NCBI GenBank assembly: GCA_922989275.2
Contig: OV277866.1
Coordinates: 58,891,246-58,955,245 of the forward strand
Direction: 5' to 3'
DNA length: 64,000 nt
From: Gari tellinella
Lineage: Eukaryota > Mollusca > Bivalvia > Cardiida > Psammobiidae
Each line of letters begins with the position of its first letter. Position 1 is the first letter of the stretch. The notes beneath the pieces are model-generated. The model had not been told where the DNA came from and ran no database searches. It worked only from the letters and a program-made list of their open reading frames with translations. Below are positions 34,598-44,951 of this stretch, piece after piece. The translations under genes and the position numbers were made by a program.

Positions 34598-34681
34598 GGG
34601 ACAAACCGTTTTAATTCAGATAAGGCGATGATTTACGCGGCGTCTGACCTAGCTGGATCCAAATACCAATATTGTTTGAAA
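34598..34681. repeat. Degraded module-1 hairpin
   Basis: CAAACCGTTTTAATTCAGATAAGGCG / GGCGTCTGACCTAGCTGGATCC. Confidence 0.45.
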
Positions 34682-34908
34682 ACACTAGTCAAGTGTGATC
34701 GGTAGGATAGGGGTTAATAATTCCGTTCCGAAAAAACAATCATACTGACATTGAAGAATACATGCAATTAATGAATTGAATATATTTGATATATTATCTA
34801 TAAATGCAATTCGGATTCATTTGTTTTTCATATAATCATTTGTAATTTTACTTTATTGCATTACATTCTACCAGACTGGTACATGTACCAATAAGCATTG
34901 GACGGATA

Positions 34909-35045
34909 CAGTGAAGAATACCAGTCCTTTTTCTTTCCAAACAAACATGCTTTTGTGCTTCAACTAAAGTGTTAATTGAAAACAGCTTGGATCCTGATCA
35001 GACGCCGAGTAACTCGGCGTCTGATCAGGCTTCAAACTGTTCGCA
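34909..35045 (+). mobile_element. Family A left part with hairpin
   Basis: CAGTGAAGAATACCAGTCC end and a good hairpin at 34980..35045 (GATCAGACGCCGAGTAACTCGGCGTCTGATC). The right part is not recognisable. Confidence 0.55.
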
Positions 35046-35463
35046 TATCAGATTTAAATATAGTTACCTTACCTTATAGTTACCTTATACCACAGGCCGT
35101 TGATGAGGTGTTAGCTCGTGAGGCCCTTTCTCGATCTCTTCTCTCTACTGAATTAAATATATCGTTCATATTTTCAATACCCTGCAATTCTCCACACTTT
35201 TATTACATTTGTCTTTGCGTTTCGTTTCGATTTTGAAAGCGGGAGAGCAAATAGGGGTTATAGCCCATTGTATATAACGAGGGTATATCCCAGCTGGTAT
35301 ATTATATGATAAAGATCTGGCAATTGGTGTATAATTTAACTTAACTGATAACAATCATAGCACATTTACCAACTGCATCGCTTTGACCTCAGAGAGGCTA
35401 TATATTTTGACTTCAAGATACTACCAACTTTAACGCGCTTAAACAATTTTGGTTATAAATTGT

Positions 35464-35532
35464 GCGAACAGTTTGGATCCATATCAGGCGCTGATTTACT
35501 CGGCGTCTTATCTGGATCCAAAAGTTTCGGCA
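35464..35532. repeat. Isolated module-1 hairpin
   Basis: CAGTTTGGATCCATATCAGGCG / CGGCGTCTTATCTGGATCC. Confidence 0.55.
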
Positions 35533-35732
35533 CGCAATTAAAATTTCGTAAGATACTATCAGAAACGCCCACACGTAAAACTGCTGCAGCGGACACAATT
35601 TGCAGGCGAATATCACATAGCTTGTCAAAGTTAACACGTTACTATAGACAGTTTCACACCCAGTTGCTGAAAATGACAATACCACAGTACATTTAACAAG
35701 CTTCTTATTTAACCATTCCTTCATATATCGCC

Positions 35733-35992
35733 TTAACCTTTTACCGCATAGTTTGTTTCTATGTGATCACTTAAAACAGGTTGAACGTAAAGCAGAATGC
35801 GCCTTAAGGCGCATTCTGCTTTACATTCAGACTGCTTTAAGTTACCACATGCTAGGGTGTAGAACCTTTTTTTGCATGGCACATACACATATGTATATTC
35901 CTTACTGTAAAAGATGTAATATTATTTATAGTTGAAGAATAAATGAAAGGCGTACATGTAAACACGCATATACATATAGTATATTGGGTTAA
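35733..35992 (+). mobile_element. Family C1 element
   Basis: TTAACCTTTTACCGC to TATTGGGTTAA; perfect centre AGAATGCGCCTTAAGGCGCATTCT. Confidence 0.82.
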
Positions 35993-36205
35993 AATATTCA
36001 CCATAGAAATGCCTTGCCGATTCTGTATTATTTGTTTTATAAATGCGTTATAGAAAATGGTTCTTTAGCCTGACCGATGGCTGCTTAAAGCAGGTTGAAA
36101 GTAAAGGAAGGTTTCCGTTTTGTTTTCAGCCTGATACATTTGTAGATCAACAATCCGTTTTTAGCTCGCCTATTCGGAGAATGGGGGGGCTTATGGAATC
36201 ACCCC

Positions 36206-36220
36206 GGCGTCGGCGTCGGT

Positions 36221-36252
<32 letters not shown>
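36206..36252 (+). repeat. (GGCGTC)n microsatellite
   Basis: About eight hexamer units with one GGTGTC variant. It makes a spurious poly-Arg reading frame on both strands. Confidence 0.9.
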
Positions 36253-36260
36253 TGGTTTTT

Positions 36261-37150
36261 CATGGTTAAAGTTTTGGGGTAAGTGTTGTTATGCACTAAT
36301 ACATCATGAAATATTTGCATTAGGAAGCTGATATTTGGATTGGAGATGCCCTGTGGGTTGAACATTGATGTTGTGTAGTTAAAATTTAAAAAAAAGTTTA
36401 AATTTAGTGAAAATTTCACCTTTTGTGGACTTACGTTTTTCGGCTGATTTCTCATGGTTAAAGTTTTGGGGTAAGTGTTGTTATGCACTAATACTACATG
36501 AAATATTTGTATTAGGAAGCTGATATTTGGGATGGAGGTGCTCTGTGGGTTGAACATTAATGTTGTGTAGTTAAAATTAAAAAAAAAGTTTAAATTTAGC
36601 CAAAATTTCACCTTTGTGGACTTAGGTTTTTCGGCTGATTTCTCATGGTTAAAGTTTTGGGGTAAGTGTTGTGATGCTCTAATACTACTTGAAATAATTG
36701 TATTAAGAAGCTGATATTGGGAATCAAGGTGCCCTGTGGGTTGAAAATTGATGTTACGTAGTTAAAATTTAAAAAAAGTTTAAATTTAGTCAAAATTTCA
36801 CCTGTTGAGGACTTAGGTTTTTCGGCTGATTTCTCATGGTTAAAGTTTTGGGGTAAGAGTTGTAATGCACTAATACTACATGAAATATTTGTATTAGGAA
36901 GCTGATATTTGGAATGGAGGTGCCCTTGGGTTGAACATTGAAGTTGCGTAGTTATTTTTTTTTTTAAAGTTTAAATTTAGTCAAAATTACACCTTTTGTG
37001 GACTAAGAGTTTTGGGACTGAAATTTCAAAGTTAGTTAAGGAGTAAGTGTTGGAATGCACTTATACTACATGACATATTTGCATTAGGAAGTTGATATTT
37101 TGAATGGAGGTTCCCTGTGGCTTGAATATCAATGTACTGATACACTTTTC
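36261..37150. repeat. 191-bp satellite array, about 4.6 units
   Basis: The marker word CATGGTTAAAGTTTTGGGG starts at 36261, 36453, 36644 and 36835, with a diverged fifth unit near 37025. Spacing is 192, 191, 191 and about 190 bp. Monomers also share GCTGATATTTGG and CTGTGGGTTGAA. Confidence 0.9.
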
Positions 37151-37227
37151 TTTTGATAGTTACCTATTTAAGAAAGGTTTAATTAGGCGAGCTTTGCTGT
37201 TCTCCGACAGCTCTTGTTTAACATGTA

Positions 37228-37665
37228 CACACCTGACACTTTAACTGAGCCATTACAGATTCCAATCAAATGTACATGTAATCCATTCTTAAATATTTAG
37301 AATTTAGTTTCTAAAGTATAGTGCACAATGACAAACAGTGCATACCTAGATCAGAGGACCCTTCTTATGATACAGTGGAGAATCTGTTATTCTTTCCCGT
37401 TTAAACGCAAACGTACGCAAACGCAAAGCACTAAAACGTAGAAACGAACAACGTTTGGACAATTCTGATAATTCTTGTTTATCTTGGTGGCAAACAGTTT
37501 GGAGCCTGATCAGACGCCGGGTTACCCGGCGTCTGATCTGGCTCTAAACTGTTTGCACTGCAAATAATAGTTTTAGCGTAAACGCGTTTATTGGGAAAGA
37601 ATAACAGATTCTCCACTGTACATGTGCACTGTTAACAGATACACTGTTTATAAATGGTGTAAATA
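37228..37665 (+). mobile_element. Family C3 element split by a family A insertion
   Basis: TTAACTGAGCCATTACAG..., first hairpin arm ACAGTGCATACCTAGATCAGAGGACCC, then the A copy, then TGCACTGTTAACAG. The second hairpin arm is missing. Confidence 0.6.
37373..37618 (-). mobile_element. Family A element nested in C3
   Basis: Near consensus copy in TA; hairpin 37492..37556. Confidence 0.87.
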
Positions 37666-37885
37666 CAGTGGAGACATCATTTTTCTTTCCAAATAAGCGC
37701 GTTCACGCTTAAACTACTATTTCAATTGAAACAAGTTTGGAGCCTAATCAGATGCAATGTAACCCGGCGTATGACCAGGCTTCAAACTGTTTGCCACGCA
37801 GATTACAATAAACAGTCAGGTTTTTCTACAATTTGTCATTTACTACGTTTTACTGCAATGCGCTTTGTGTTTCATTAAACATGTA
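37666..37885 (+). mobile_element. Family A element, degraded right end
   Basis: CAGTGGAGACATCATTTTTC left end; hairpin 37730..37795 with mismatches; right end lost. Confidence 0.6.
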
Positions 37886-38331
37886 TGACTGTTTCTTTAA
37901 ATAAAAAACGCACAAAATTCCAAGTTAAATAAAAACATGTAACAACAGACGAAATTATTCAAACATACGATATTAATGAAGTGGCTACATGTATCTCATA
38001 CAGGTTATTACGTCATAAACTCTCTCATAGTTGTACTGAAAAGTTTGAAGTTCGTTATTATATCGAAACGGTATTGTTCAATACAAATAAATCACGTTTA
38101 ATTACGTTTTGGAGGTGTGTGAAAATTACATTTGGTGAATGAATGAAATGCGTAGATTAACTGAAGATATCTAATACATGATGTTATAATGAACTTAATA
38201 TAACCGTAACTGCGCACGCTACAAACACATATTTCATTACGTATGTATATAAGATGAACAATAGCATAAACCCTATGAGCTATTCATGGGACAATCATTG
38301 AGTTGCATGGAACACATTGTACAGTAAAATC

Positions 38332-38657
38332 TCTATTGCGACCACTATATTGTGTTTGTTATCAGGGTTCAAGGTTATAAAGCGATTGAGTTGAGTCTGA
38401 GTTTGTTCTAAATCATTATATTGTTTGAGCATAGGCTCAAATCTGACCAATAAAATGCTTGAGAACGGCTACAGACTCCGCTCAAAAGCTTTATAACCTT
38501 GGACCCTGGTGTCTCAGGCAGGTGATTACTAAAAGCAAGTTACATGTAAAACATAAAGCTCATTTAGTAGCTTTCTGTATTACATTAACATTACTTAAAA
38601 CTGTCACCTTTCTTTTATGCATCATTGTTTAGTGGTCGTAATACGGAGATTGTACTG
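38332..38657 (+). mobile_element. Family B element interrupted by family E
   Basis: CAGTAAAATCTCTATTGCGACC to CGTAATACGGAGATTGTACTG with TA flanks. The interior GGTGATTACTAAAAGCAAG and hairpin AAGCTCATTTAGTAGCTTTC follow the inserted E copy. Confidence 0.72.
38363..38508 (+). mobile_element. Family E element nested in B
   Basis: CAGGGTTCAAGGTTATAAAG to CTTTATAACCTTGGACCCTG. Confidence 0.78.
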
Positions 38658-38769
38658 CATGTCTGATGGCAACATAGTTAACGCGGAATCAAATATAGTA
38701 GGATCTTTTAGACTTATTGTAAGGGCTTCCCGTAGGGGTATTAAATGTATTTCCTGTTAACTTAATAAC

Positions 38770-38837
38770 TCATAATCCCCTTAAACTTCCAATGGACAAT
38801 TCCTGTTTGCAATAAAGCCTGTTCCATTTTCAACTAT
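38770..38837 (+). mobile_element. Family C3 left-end fragment
   Basis: CTTAAACTTCCAATGGACAA and CCTGTTCCATTTTCAAC, then switches into a family A copy. Confidence 0.5.
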
Positions 38838-39063
38838 TTATGTGTTTAAAACGCAAACTAAAAGCAAACGTAACGCAATAAAAAAGTAAAATATCACATT
38901 GTTGACAATGCTGACTATTGATTTAATCTGAGTTGAAAACAGTTTAGGACCTGATCAGACGGCGGGTAATCCGGCGTCTGATCTGGCTCCAAACTGTTTG
39001 CAATAGAAATAATAGTTTTATTGTAAACGTGTTTATAGAGAAATAATAACGTCTTCTCCACTG
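38838..39063 (-). mobile_element. Family A element lacking its left end
   Basis: From AACGCAAACTAAAAGC through hairpin 38936..39002 to CTTCTCCACTG. Confidence 0.7.
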
Positions 39064-39212
39064 TATATGGCTGCATTTATTTTTTATTATAGTTAAAATT
39101 ATAGCTCATAAGTCAAATCAAATGACAGCTTGGTTGTAGTACATGCATGTAATTCTGGTTGGTGCTTAGATTTTAATGAAAGGAGTTTATTTTCATGCAT
39201 TTATTCATTTGA

Positions 39213-39370
39213 ACCTATTGAGCCTAGCGTCTCATTAAAAGAGCATGGGCAAACAGTGTAGACTCTGATCAGCATAATGCGTTATTTTATTAGACTCTAC
39301 ACGGATGACTGATAGGAATTGCAATATAAAACAAACTGAAAATGTAATTCTAGACCAGGCACCCCTTACA
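39213..39370 (-). mobile_element. Family C2 element, degraded
   Basis: GGGCAAACAGTGTAGACTCTGATCAG with a broken hairpin centre, then GATAGGAATTGCAATATAAAAC and ACCAGGCACCCC. Confidence 0.6.
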
Positions 39371-39386
39371 TAAACAATCCGATATA

Positions 39387-39591
39387 CAGTAAACCCTCTC
39401 TATTACGACCACTAAAATGTGTTCAATTATTAGGTTTTAAACGCAGGCGGTTTCTTAAAGTAAGGTGACAGTTAAACAGAAAGCTCATTTAGGAGCTTTC
39501 TGTTTTACTGTCACCTTGCTTTAAGCTGTAACCTGTCTTTTTACAATCAATTAGGCTTCGATTAAGTGGTCGTAATAGAGAGGTTTTACTG
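39387..39591 (+). mobile_element. Family B element, well preserved
   Basis: CAGTAAACCCTCTCTATTACG to GTAATAGAGAGGTTTTACTG with TA flanks; hairpin AACAGAAAGCTCATTTAGGAG (39455..39535). Sits just past the Msx 3' UTR. Confidence 0.85.
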
Positions 39592-39684
39592 TATAACATG
39601 TATAACCCACCTGACATAAATGAGTTGATTACGCTATGTTTGGCGCTCAAGAAAGGAGGGAGAACGGGTGTGATGTTTAGAAAT

Positions 39685-39690
39685 TTTATT
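39685..39690 (-). promoter_or_regulatory. Candidate Msx polyadenylation signal AATAAA
   Basis: The first AATAAA on the minus strand after the Msx stop, about 505 nt downstream. The interval 39691..40192 is free of inverted-repeat elements and is taken as the 3' UTR. The family-B element at 39387..39591 lies just beyond it. Confidence 0.45.
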
Positions 39691-40192
39691 TCACTTGATA
39701 GCACAATGTTATGGAAAGTTGAGACACTTCCAATATTATCAAACATTCGACAATGTAATGCTGAAAAATCATTCATACACAGTTAAAATACAAACAGCAT
39801 TAAAGCTTTTATAAATAAATATAATATTTCACCATATGATATATTTACAAATCATTCAAAGAAATTCATAACAATTTTCAATAACAAATTAAACGAAACG
39901 TTCATATGTTAAGTATTCAACTGCGCTAAGACAGAAGTTGATGCTACAGCTATGTTTCTATGGATGAACTGTGTGTCATTCTTTGTGTACGTGTTTTAAA
40001 GTTAGTTTTGACATACCATTAGAACTGATTAGTGTTTTGAGAAAACAGCTTCTATGTGTTTTGTTTGTCATACTACTTGCAACAATTAGGCACCACTCTG
40101 TCGACGATGGAATCCAGTGCAATCCAGTTTGAATATCAATATCAATTTTTGCCAAAACTTTAAGTTTGTCTTTTCAACTTTAACCACTTCCG
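39691..40192 (-). other. Probable Msx 3' UTR
   Basis: AT-rich, non-repetitive sequence directly after the stop codon, ending at the candidate AATAAA. No coding signal is seen on either strand. The limit is inferred. Confidence 0.45.
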
Positions 40193-40699
<507 letters not shown>

Positions 40700-40708
40700 T
40701 CATATATA

Positions 40709-40912
40709 CAGTAGAACCCCTCTATTACGACCACTAAAAGAAGGCTAATTGTCTGTATAAAAGACAGGTGACAGCTTAAAGCAATGTGAAAGTGAAACAG
40801 AAAGCTCCTGTAGGAGCTTTCTGTTTCACTTTCACATTGCTTTAAGCTGTCACCTGTCTTAGACGACAAATATTTGACACATTTTAGTGGTCGTAATAGA
40901 GAGGTTCCACTG
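40709..40912 (+). mobile_element. Family B element 97 bp from the Msx exon-2 acceptor
   Basis: CAGTAGAACCCCTCTATTACG to GTAATAGAGAGGTTCCACTG. The interior GACAGGTGACAGCTTAAAGC leads into a perfect hairpin of about 90 bp (40765..40861). Confidence 0.87.
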
Positions 40913-40952
40913 TATATATATTTTTATAACACTGAAGATGTCACTTTTACAG

Positions 40953-41204
40953 GTTATCCTATTACCCAAGAAAAACACCTTTCTACGCCTTTAATCAATT
41001 TCTCCATTGAAGAAAATAGTTCCAATTTATACAGTTAAATATATGTATTATAAGAAATAGTTTCTCCATTTTAGCAGATGGCAGCTTCAAGCAGGCTGAA
41101 AGTAAAGCAGAATGCGCCTTATGGCGCATTCTGCTTTTCTTTCGACCTGCTTTAAGTGGTAACATATTTTCAAAATTAGAAACAGGCTATAGGGTAACGG
41201 GATA
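40953..41204 (-). mobile_element. Family C1 element in Msx intron
   Basis: GCCTTTAATCAATTTCTCC on the left, hairpin AGAATGCGCCTTATGGCGCATTCT, then AGAAACAGGCTATAGGGTAACGG; TTAA ends mutated. Confidence 0.75.
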
Positions 41205-41290
41205 ATACATGTATGTTATAGACTCTATTCTATTTGGGAGCGTTTAGCGGGTAGTTGTAATTTTAAATGAATGTCCGCTCATCACAGGGT

Positions 41291-41497
41291 TTAACCCTTT
41301 GACTCTCTATGATTTCATTAAGCGCATTTGCAAACAGTTTTGATCCTGAATAGACGCCGCGTAACGCGGCGTCAGGATCAAAACTGTTCGCCACTTGTTT
41401 TGAAATAACGTCGTTTATACTGCCTTACATTTAACTTTGAAATGACATTGCAGATAACAATATTAAAGCAGACGACAATATGGCGGTGAAGGAGTAA
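41291..41497 (+). mobile_element. Family C4 element (reference copy)
   Basis: TTAACCCTTTGACTCTC, ATTAAGCGCATTTG, hairpin 41330..41390 (TTTTGATCCTG...), TTGCAGATAACAATATTAAAG, then GGCGGTGAAGGAGTAAAA. The far TTAA has become GTAA. Confidence 0.75.
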
Positions 41498-41516
41498 AAA
41501 CCGCACGAACAATTTA

Positions 41517-41546
41517 ATAAATGAATGAATGAATGAATGAATGAAG
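41517..41546 (+). repeat. (ATGA)n microsatellite
   Basis: About seven AATG units. Confidence 0.85.
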
Positions 41547-41956
41547 AAAGAAACCGATTTTGAAAATAATTTATGAATACCTGTATCATAATCGTCTCAA
41601 TTTGAATGCCGATAGACTGTTTAATCAAAATGCTTGATATATTATGCTGCGTTTATTTGAACACATGATCAGAACAGCGCTACTTATCCAATTATGCTAA
41701 TGCTTATTTACTTATCAGTGTTGTATATACAGCAGTCTTGTTTACAGATTGTGATTTTGTTATGATACTATGACCCAACAGTCGCGCGTTTTCTGCTAAT
41801 TATCAATTAACATAGAGGGCCACCGACAGTGATTGTTATCAAAATATCCCAGATATATTCTGCTAAGTGCTCGTTAATTAGCACTATCCTGATTAACACG
41901 TGGTCAGATTATCAGAGACAGGTCTGCATCTCAAACACTTCGCCGATAAAGTCCCG

Positions 41957-42172
41957 GTGCCCGTTTCATAAAACTTCTTACGACAAATGTTGTCGTAAGT
42001 CAGATTATAAAAAATATCAATTATTATTTATTTCTCCATCTAATCCTGTCGTGTGACATCCTTTTGGAATCGTCACAAGACAGGATTACATAGAGAAAGC
42101 ACAAATTAAATGTATTTTAAAGTTTTGACTTACGACAACATTTGTCGTAAGAAGTTTTATGAAACGGGTCCC
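41957..42172. mobile_element. Family F element (long inverted ends, CCCGTTTCATAAAACTTC)
   Basis: Inverted ends of about 45 bp (GTGCCCGTTTCATAAAAC...GTCGTAAGTCA at 41958..42002 and the complement at 42127..42172) around an AATCCTGTC...GACAGGATT inner repeat. 216 bp, single copy here. Confidence 0.78.
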
Positions 42173-42299
42173 AGGCTTCTCAAAGTGAATTTGAACAAAC
42201 ACAAACTTGGTATAAATTGTAATACATTTAATACCTGCCATGGCGTCATCAATTTGAAAAACAATTTATTGTCTGCTTTTACATTTATCAAATTTGATT

Positions 42300-42450
42300 T
42301 CTATTTGTTTTGACATAAGAAATATTGAAATAAGTATCAAACAGTTAAGATCTTGGTCAGAAGCCGCGTAACGCGATGTCTGGTCAAGATCCAAACTGTT
42401 TGCAAATAAAAAAATACTCGGGATAAGGCATTGAATAAGTGTACTGGAAA
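42300..42450 (-). mobile_element. Family C4-like element, decayed
   Basis: ATATTGAAATAAGTATCAAAC and hairpin 42336..42407 (GATCTTGGTCAGAAGCCGCGTAACGCGATG). Confidence 0.5.
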
Positions 42451-42949
42451 TATCAATTTAAAATATAAGCAGAAAATATATAGACATTAACGGATAAACG
42501 ATGCAGAATGAAAAGGGTACTACATGTATGATAAAAGATAAGAAGTTGGTTGATCTTTACAGGTAAAGTTTTGTAAAGGCCACATCGAAAACTTCAATAC
42601 GCGTATATTGTATGAAGCAGTATTACGAATTTCCTTAGAACATAAATATCACTGTAGATATAAACTTCACATACTTTTTGTTTAGACAAATGTTTATAGA
42701 GTTGATTGCTTTATTGATTTATTTTGGCAAACATAACTCATAATATTCAGTGCATACATATATTATATAATCATAGAAAGAGACGAGTTGTACATGTAAT
42801 TGTGTGCAGGAAAAGCATGAAACACTGTCTAATCACATCAGATAACACAAAACAGCAAGCCATTATCTACATTGTTGGCCTTTAAGTAATACCAATATTG
42901 TTATTTTATTAAAATTCTATTTACAATTATTTTGTAATTATAATTTTTA

Positions 42950-43080
42950 TTTATTATCATTATCAGCAATTTTATTTGGTGGTGGCTGTGCTTTTGTTGT
43001 AATGATATATATTATTATTATTAGTGTTGTTGCTGCTGTTGCTGCTGTTGTTGTTTGTTATTGAGATATTATTATTAATT
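42950..43080 (+). repeat. ATT and TTGCTG trinucleotide-rich tract
   Basis: Low-complexity ATTATTATT, GTTGTTGCTGCTGTTGCTGC and TTATTATT runs. Confidence 0.75.
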
Positions 43081-43199
43081 TTGTTATTTGTTTTGTCGAT
43101 ATCTACAATGGTTTGCAATGTTTTCGTTCATAAATAGTTTTACCATATGTATAAATAAATTCAGTATGCAAATGTCACATTTATACATACTGGTATTAT

Positions 43200-43640
43200 A
43201 CCTCCAGCCGTGCATTTGAAGTGCGCTCTAAACATACATGTTTACCCCATGCTTGCATTAATTAGCTGGAACTAATATGCAAATGAATAATCAGGAATTG
43301 CCCTGCCCCGTTAACAACAATAGAGTCATTGATTCCCCTCTCATTCCGACTAATAAGCATTTTATTTGGAGTTATTAATTAAGATAACTGGAACATGTAT
43401 ATCTTATGAATACTCGAATGACGATAATTAGTGATACTGGGCTGTGGGGCCATGTGGTTAAGGCTTTTGGCATCATTAACAGACCGCGTTGATTTGTTTG
43501 GAACTCTTCACCTAATTAGATTAACTGGACACTCTTAGATATCACCACAGACAATGATAACTAGCTTCCATTGCCCAGTCCGTGTCAAAACCAAACCTGT
43601 TTCAAAACGAGGCTAAATTGCCCGGGTGATCCTAAACGAG
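43200..43640. promoter_or_regulatory. Candidate intronic Msx enhancer (repeat-free block)
   Basis: 440 bp with no inverted-repeat element, between a trinucleotide tract and a D element. It contains ATTAATTAGC (43257-43266), an exact octamer ATGCAAAT (43277-43284), TAATTA (43425-43430), the palindrome CTAATTAG (43512-43519), a Runx-type ACCACAG (43544-43550) and a SOX-type ACAAT (43551-43555). The sites are seen; enhancer function is inferred from density, position and absence of transposons. Confidence 0.35.
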
Positions 43641-43655
43641 ATTGCGATAAAAGAT

Positions 43656-43899
43656 CAGGGCTGCCATTTCTCCGGATTTTTCCTAAATCTTCGGATTTTT
43701 TTCTAGTACATCGTAGCTTAAAGTATGCTGAAAGTAAAGCAGAATGCGCCTAAGGCGCATTCTGCTTTACTTCCAGTCTGCTTTAAGCAGCCACGTGTCA
43801 ACAAAACTAGACACAGGCGATGGGATAAAGGTACGATTCGTAAAATCGCACTTGCAAAAATGCCAATTTGGAAATCTTAGGATTTTTATGGCAGCCCTG
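43656..43899 (+). mobile_element. Family D element (reference copy) with exact 6-bp target duplication
   Basis: CAGGGCTGCCATTTCTCCGG to TGGCAGCCCTG, flanked by AAAGAT on both sides (43650-43655, 43900-43905). To the right of its hairpin it carries ACTAGACACAGGCGATGGG, the same segment as in family C1. Confidence 0.9.
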
Positions 43900-44339
43900 A
43901 AAGATTCGGAACCGTACTAATTCCGGAGTATTTCCCCAGTGTTATCGGTACAGTACCTTTGAGCTGGGAATTAATCGAGATTTGAGCGCGCATCGATAGA
44001 AATGGTGCCAGGCTCATGTCAAATTAAAGAGGTAATAGTAATTAAATAAATCATGTTTTAACGAAGATTATCAAGTTTATGTCATGGTGTCATGAAATTA
44101 GTGTCTAATGAATCCCGGTCGCTGATAGGACGCCAATAAAAATCGTTATTTGTTTTGAAGATGCTCGATGGCGGTCTTGGGCAGAGAATAAGTCGACAGA
44201 CGGGAAACAAGAAATAATTGATCTTAAACCACTTCACTGCAAGGAATTCGCCTGCTTTCGATATGTCGTCTGCTTCTATTTCTAAGACATTGGACTCATG
44301 CAGTTGGGTTATTAAAACATCTACATGTATATGAAAGTT

Positions 44340-44392
44340 TAACGATTCGGATCCTGTTCAGACGCGTCTGATCAAGAGTCAGTTTTTGCAAA
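44340..44392. repeat. Partial module-1 hairpin
   Basis: GATTCGGATCCTGTTCAGACG joined directly to CGTCTGATCAAGAGTC, with no GCCG centre. Confidence 0.45.
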
Positions 44393-44699
44393 TACAAAAA
44401 CACAAATTCTCTGTAAGAAACTGAGTGCAGGGAACCCTATGTAGAGGTCATATGCTTTATAATCATTTTACTATAAATATGTTGAATGTGGACCGAATAT
44501 AATTAATTATAATGTTTACAGAGAAACAATTCTATACATATTAAAATAATTTTAAATGTCTAAACGAAGTCATCTAACGGTTCAAAAACGAGTTGTTTGC
44601 TATAGCGAACACGATCAGAAACTTAATCATGAAGTCCATAAAGCGTATACCCATTGCAAAACAAAGTGGATCCAAATCAGACCTAAAGTCTAACAAGTA

Positions 44700-44951
44700 C
44701 AGTGGAGAATCTGTTATTCTTTCCCGTTTAAACGCAAACGCAAACGTACGCAAACGCAAAGCACTAAAACGTAGAAAAGAACAACTTTTGGACAATTCTG
44801 ATAATTCTTGTTTATCTTGGTGGCAAACAGTTTGGAGCCTGATCAGACGCCGGGTTACCCGGCGTCTGATCAGGCTCCAAACTGTTTGCACTGCAAATAA
44901 TAGTTTTAGCGTAAACGCGTTTATTGGGAAAGAATAACAGATTCTCCACTG
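44700..44951 (-). mobile_element. Family A element with perfect hairpin, in Msx intron
   Basis: Has an extra CGCAAA unit (CGCAAACGCAAACGTACG). The hairpin 44823..44890 is fully complementary: both arms read GCCTGATCAGACGCCGGG. Confidence 0.87.

Larger units (their letters stand above)
36163..37219. mobile_element. Non-autonomous element with microsatellite and 191-bp satellite core
   Basis: The left end AGCTCGCCTATTCGGAGAA is mirrored by the right end (reverse complement AGCTCGCCTAATT at 37181..37193, with TCGGAGAA further out). Inside are a (GGCGTC)n microsatellite (36206..36252) and then about 4.6 head-to-tail units of a 191-bp satellite. This plan (terminal repeat, microsatellite, satellite array) recalls bivalve non-autonomous elements of the pearl/Helitron-like type, but I cannot assign a superfamily. 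It interrupts a family-C1 hairpin whose left arm is at 36083..36105. Confidence 0.65.

Noticed and set aside
36043..36611. Open frames with poly-Arg and repeated NFNYTT motifs
   Set aside because: Product of the GGCGTC microsatellite and the 191-bp satellite, not a gene.
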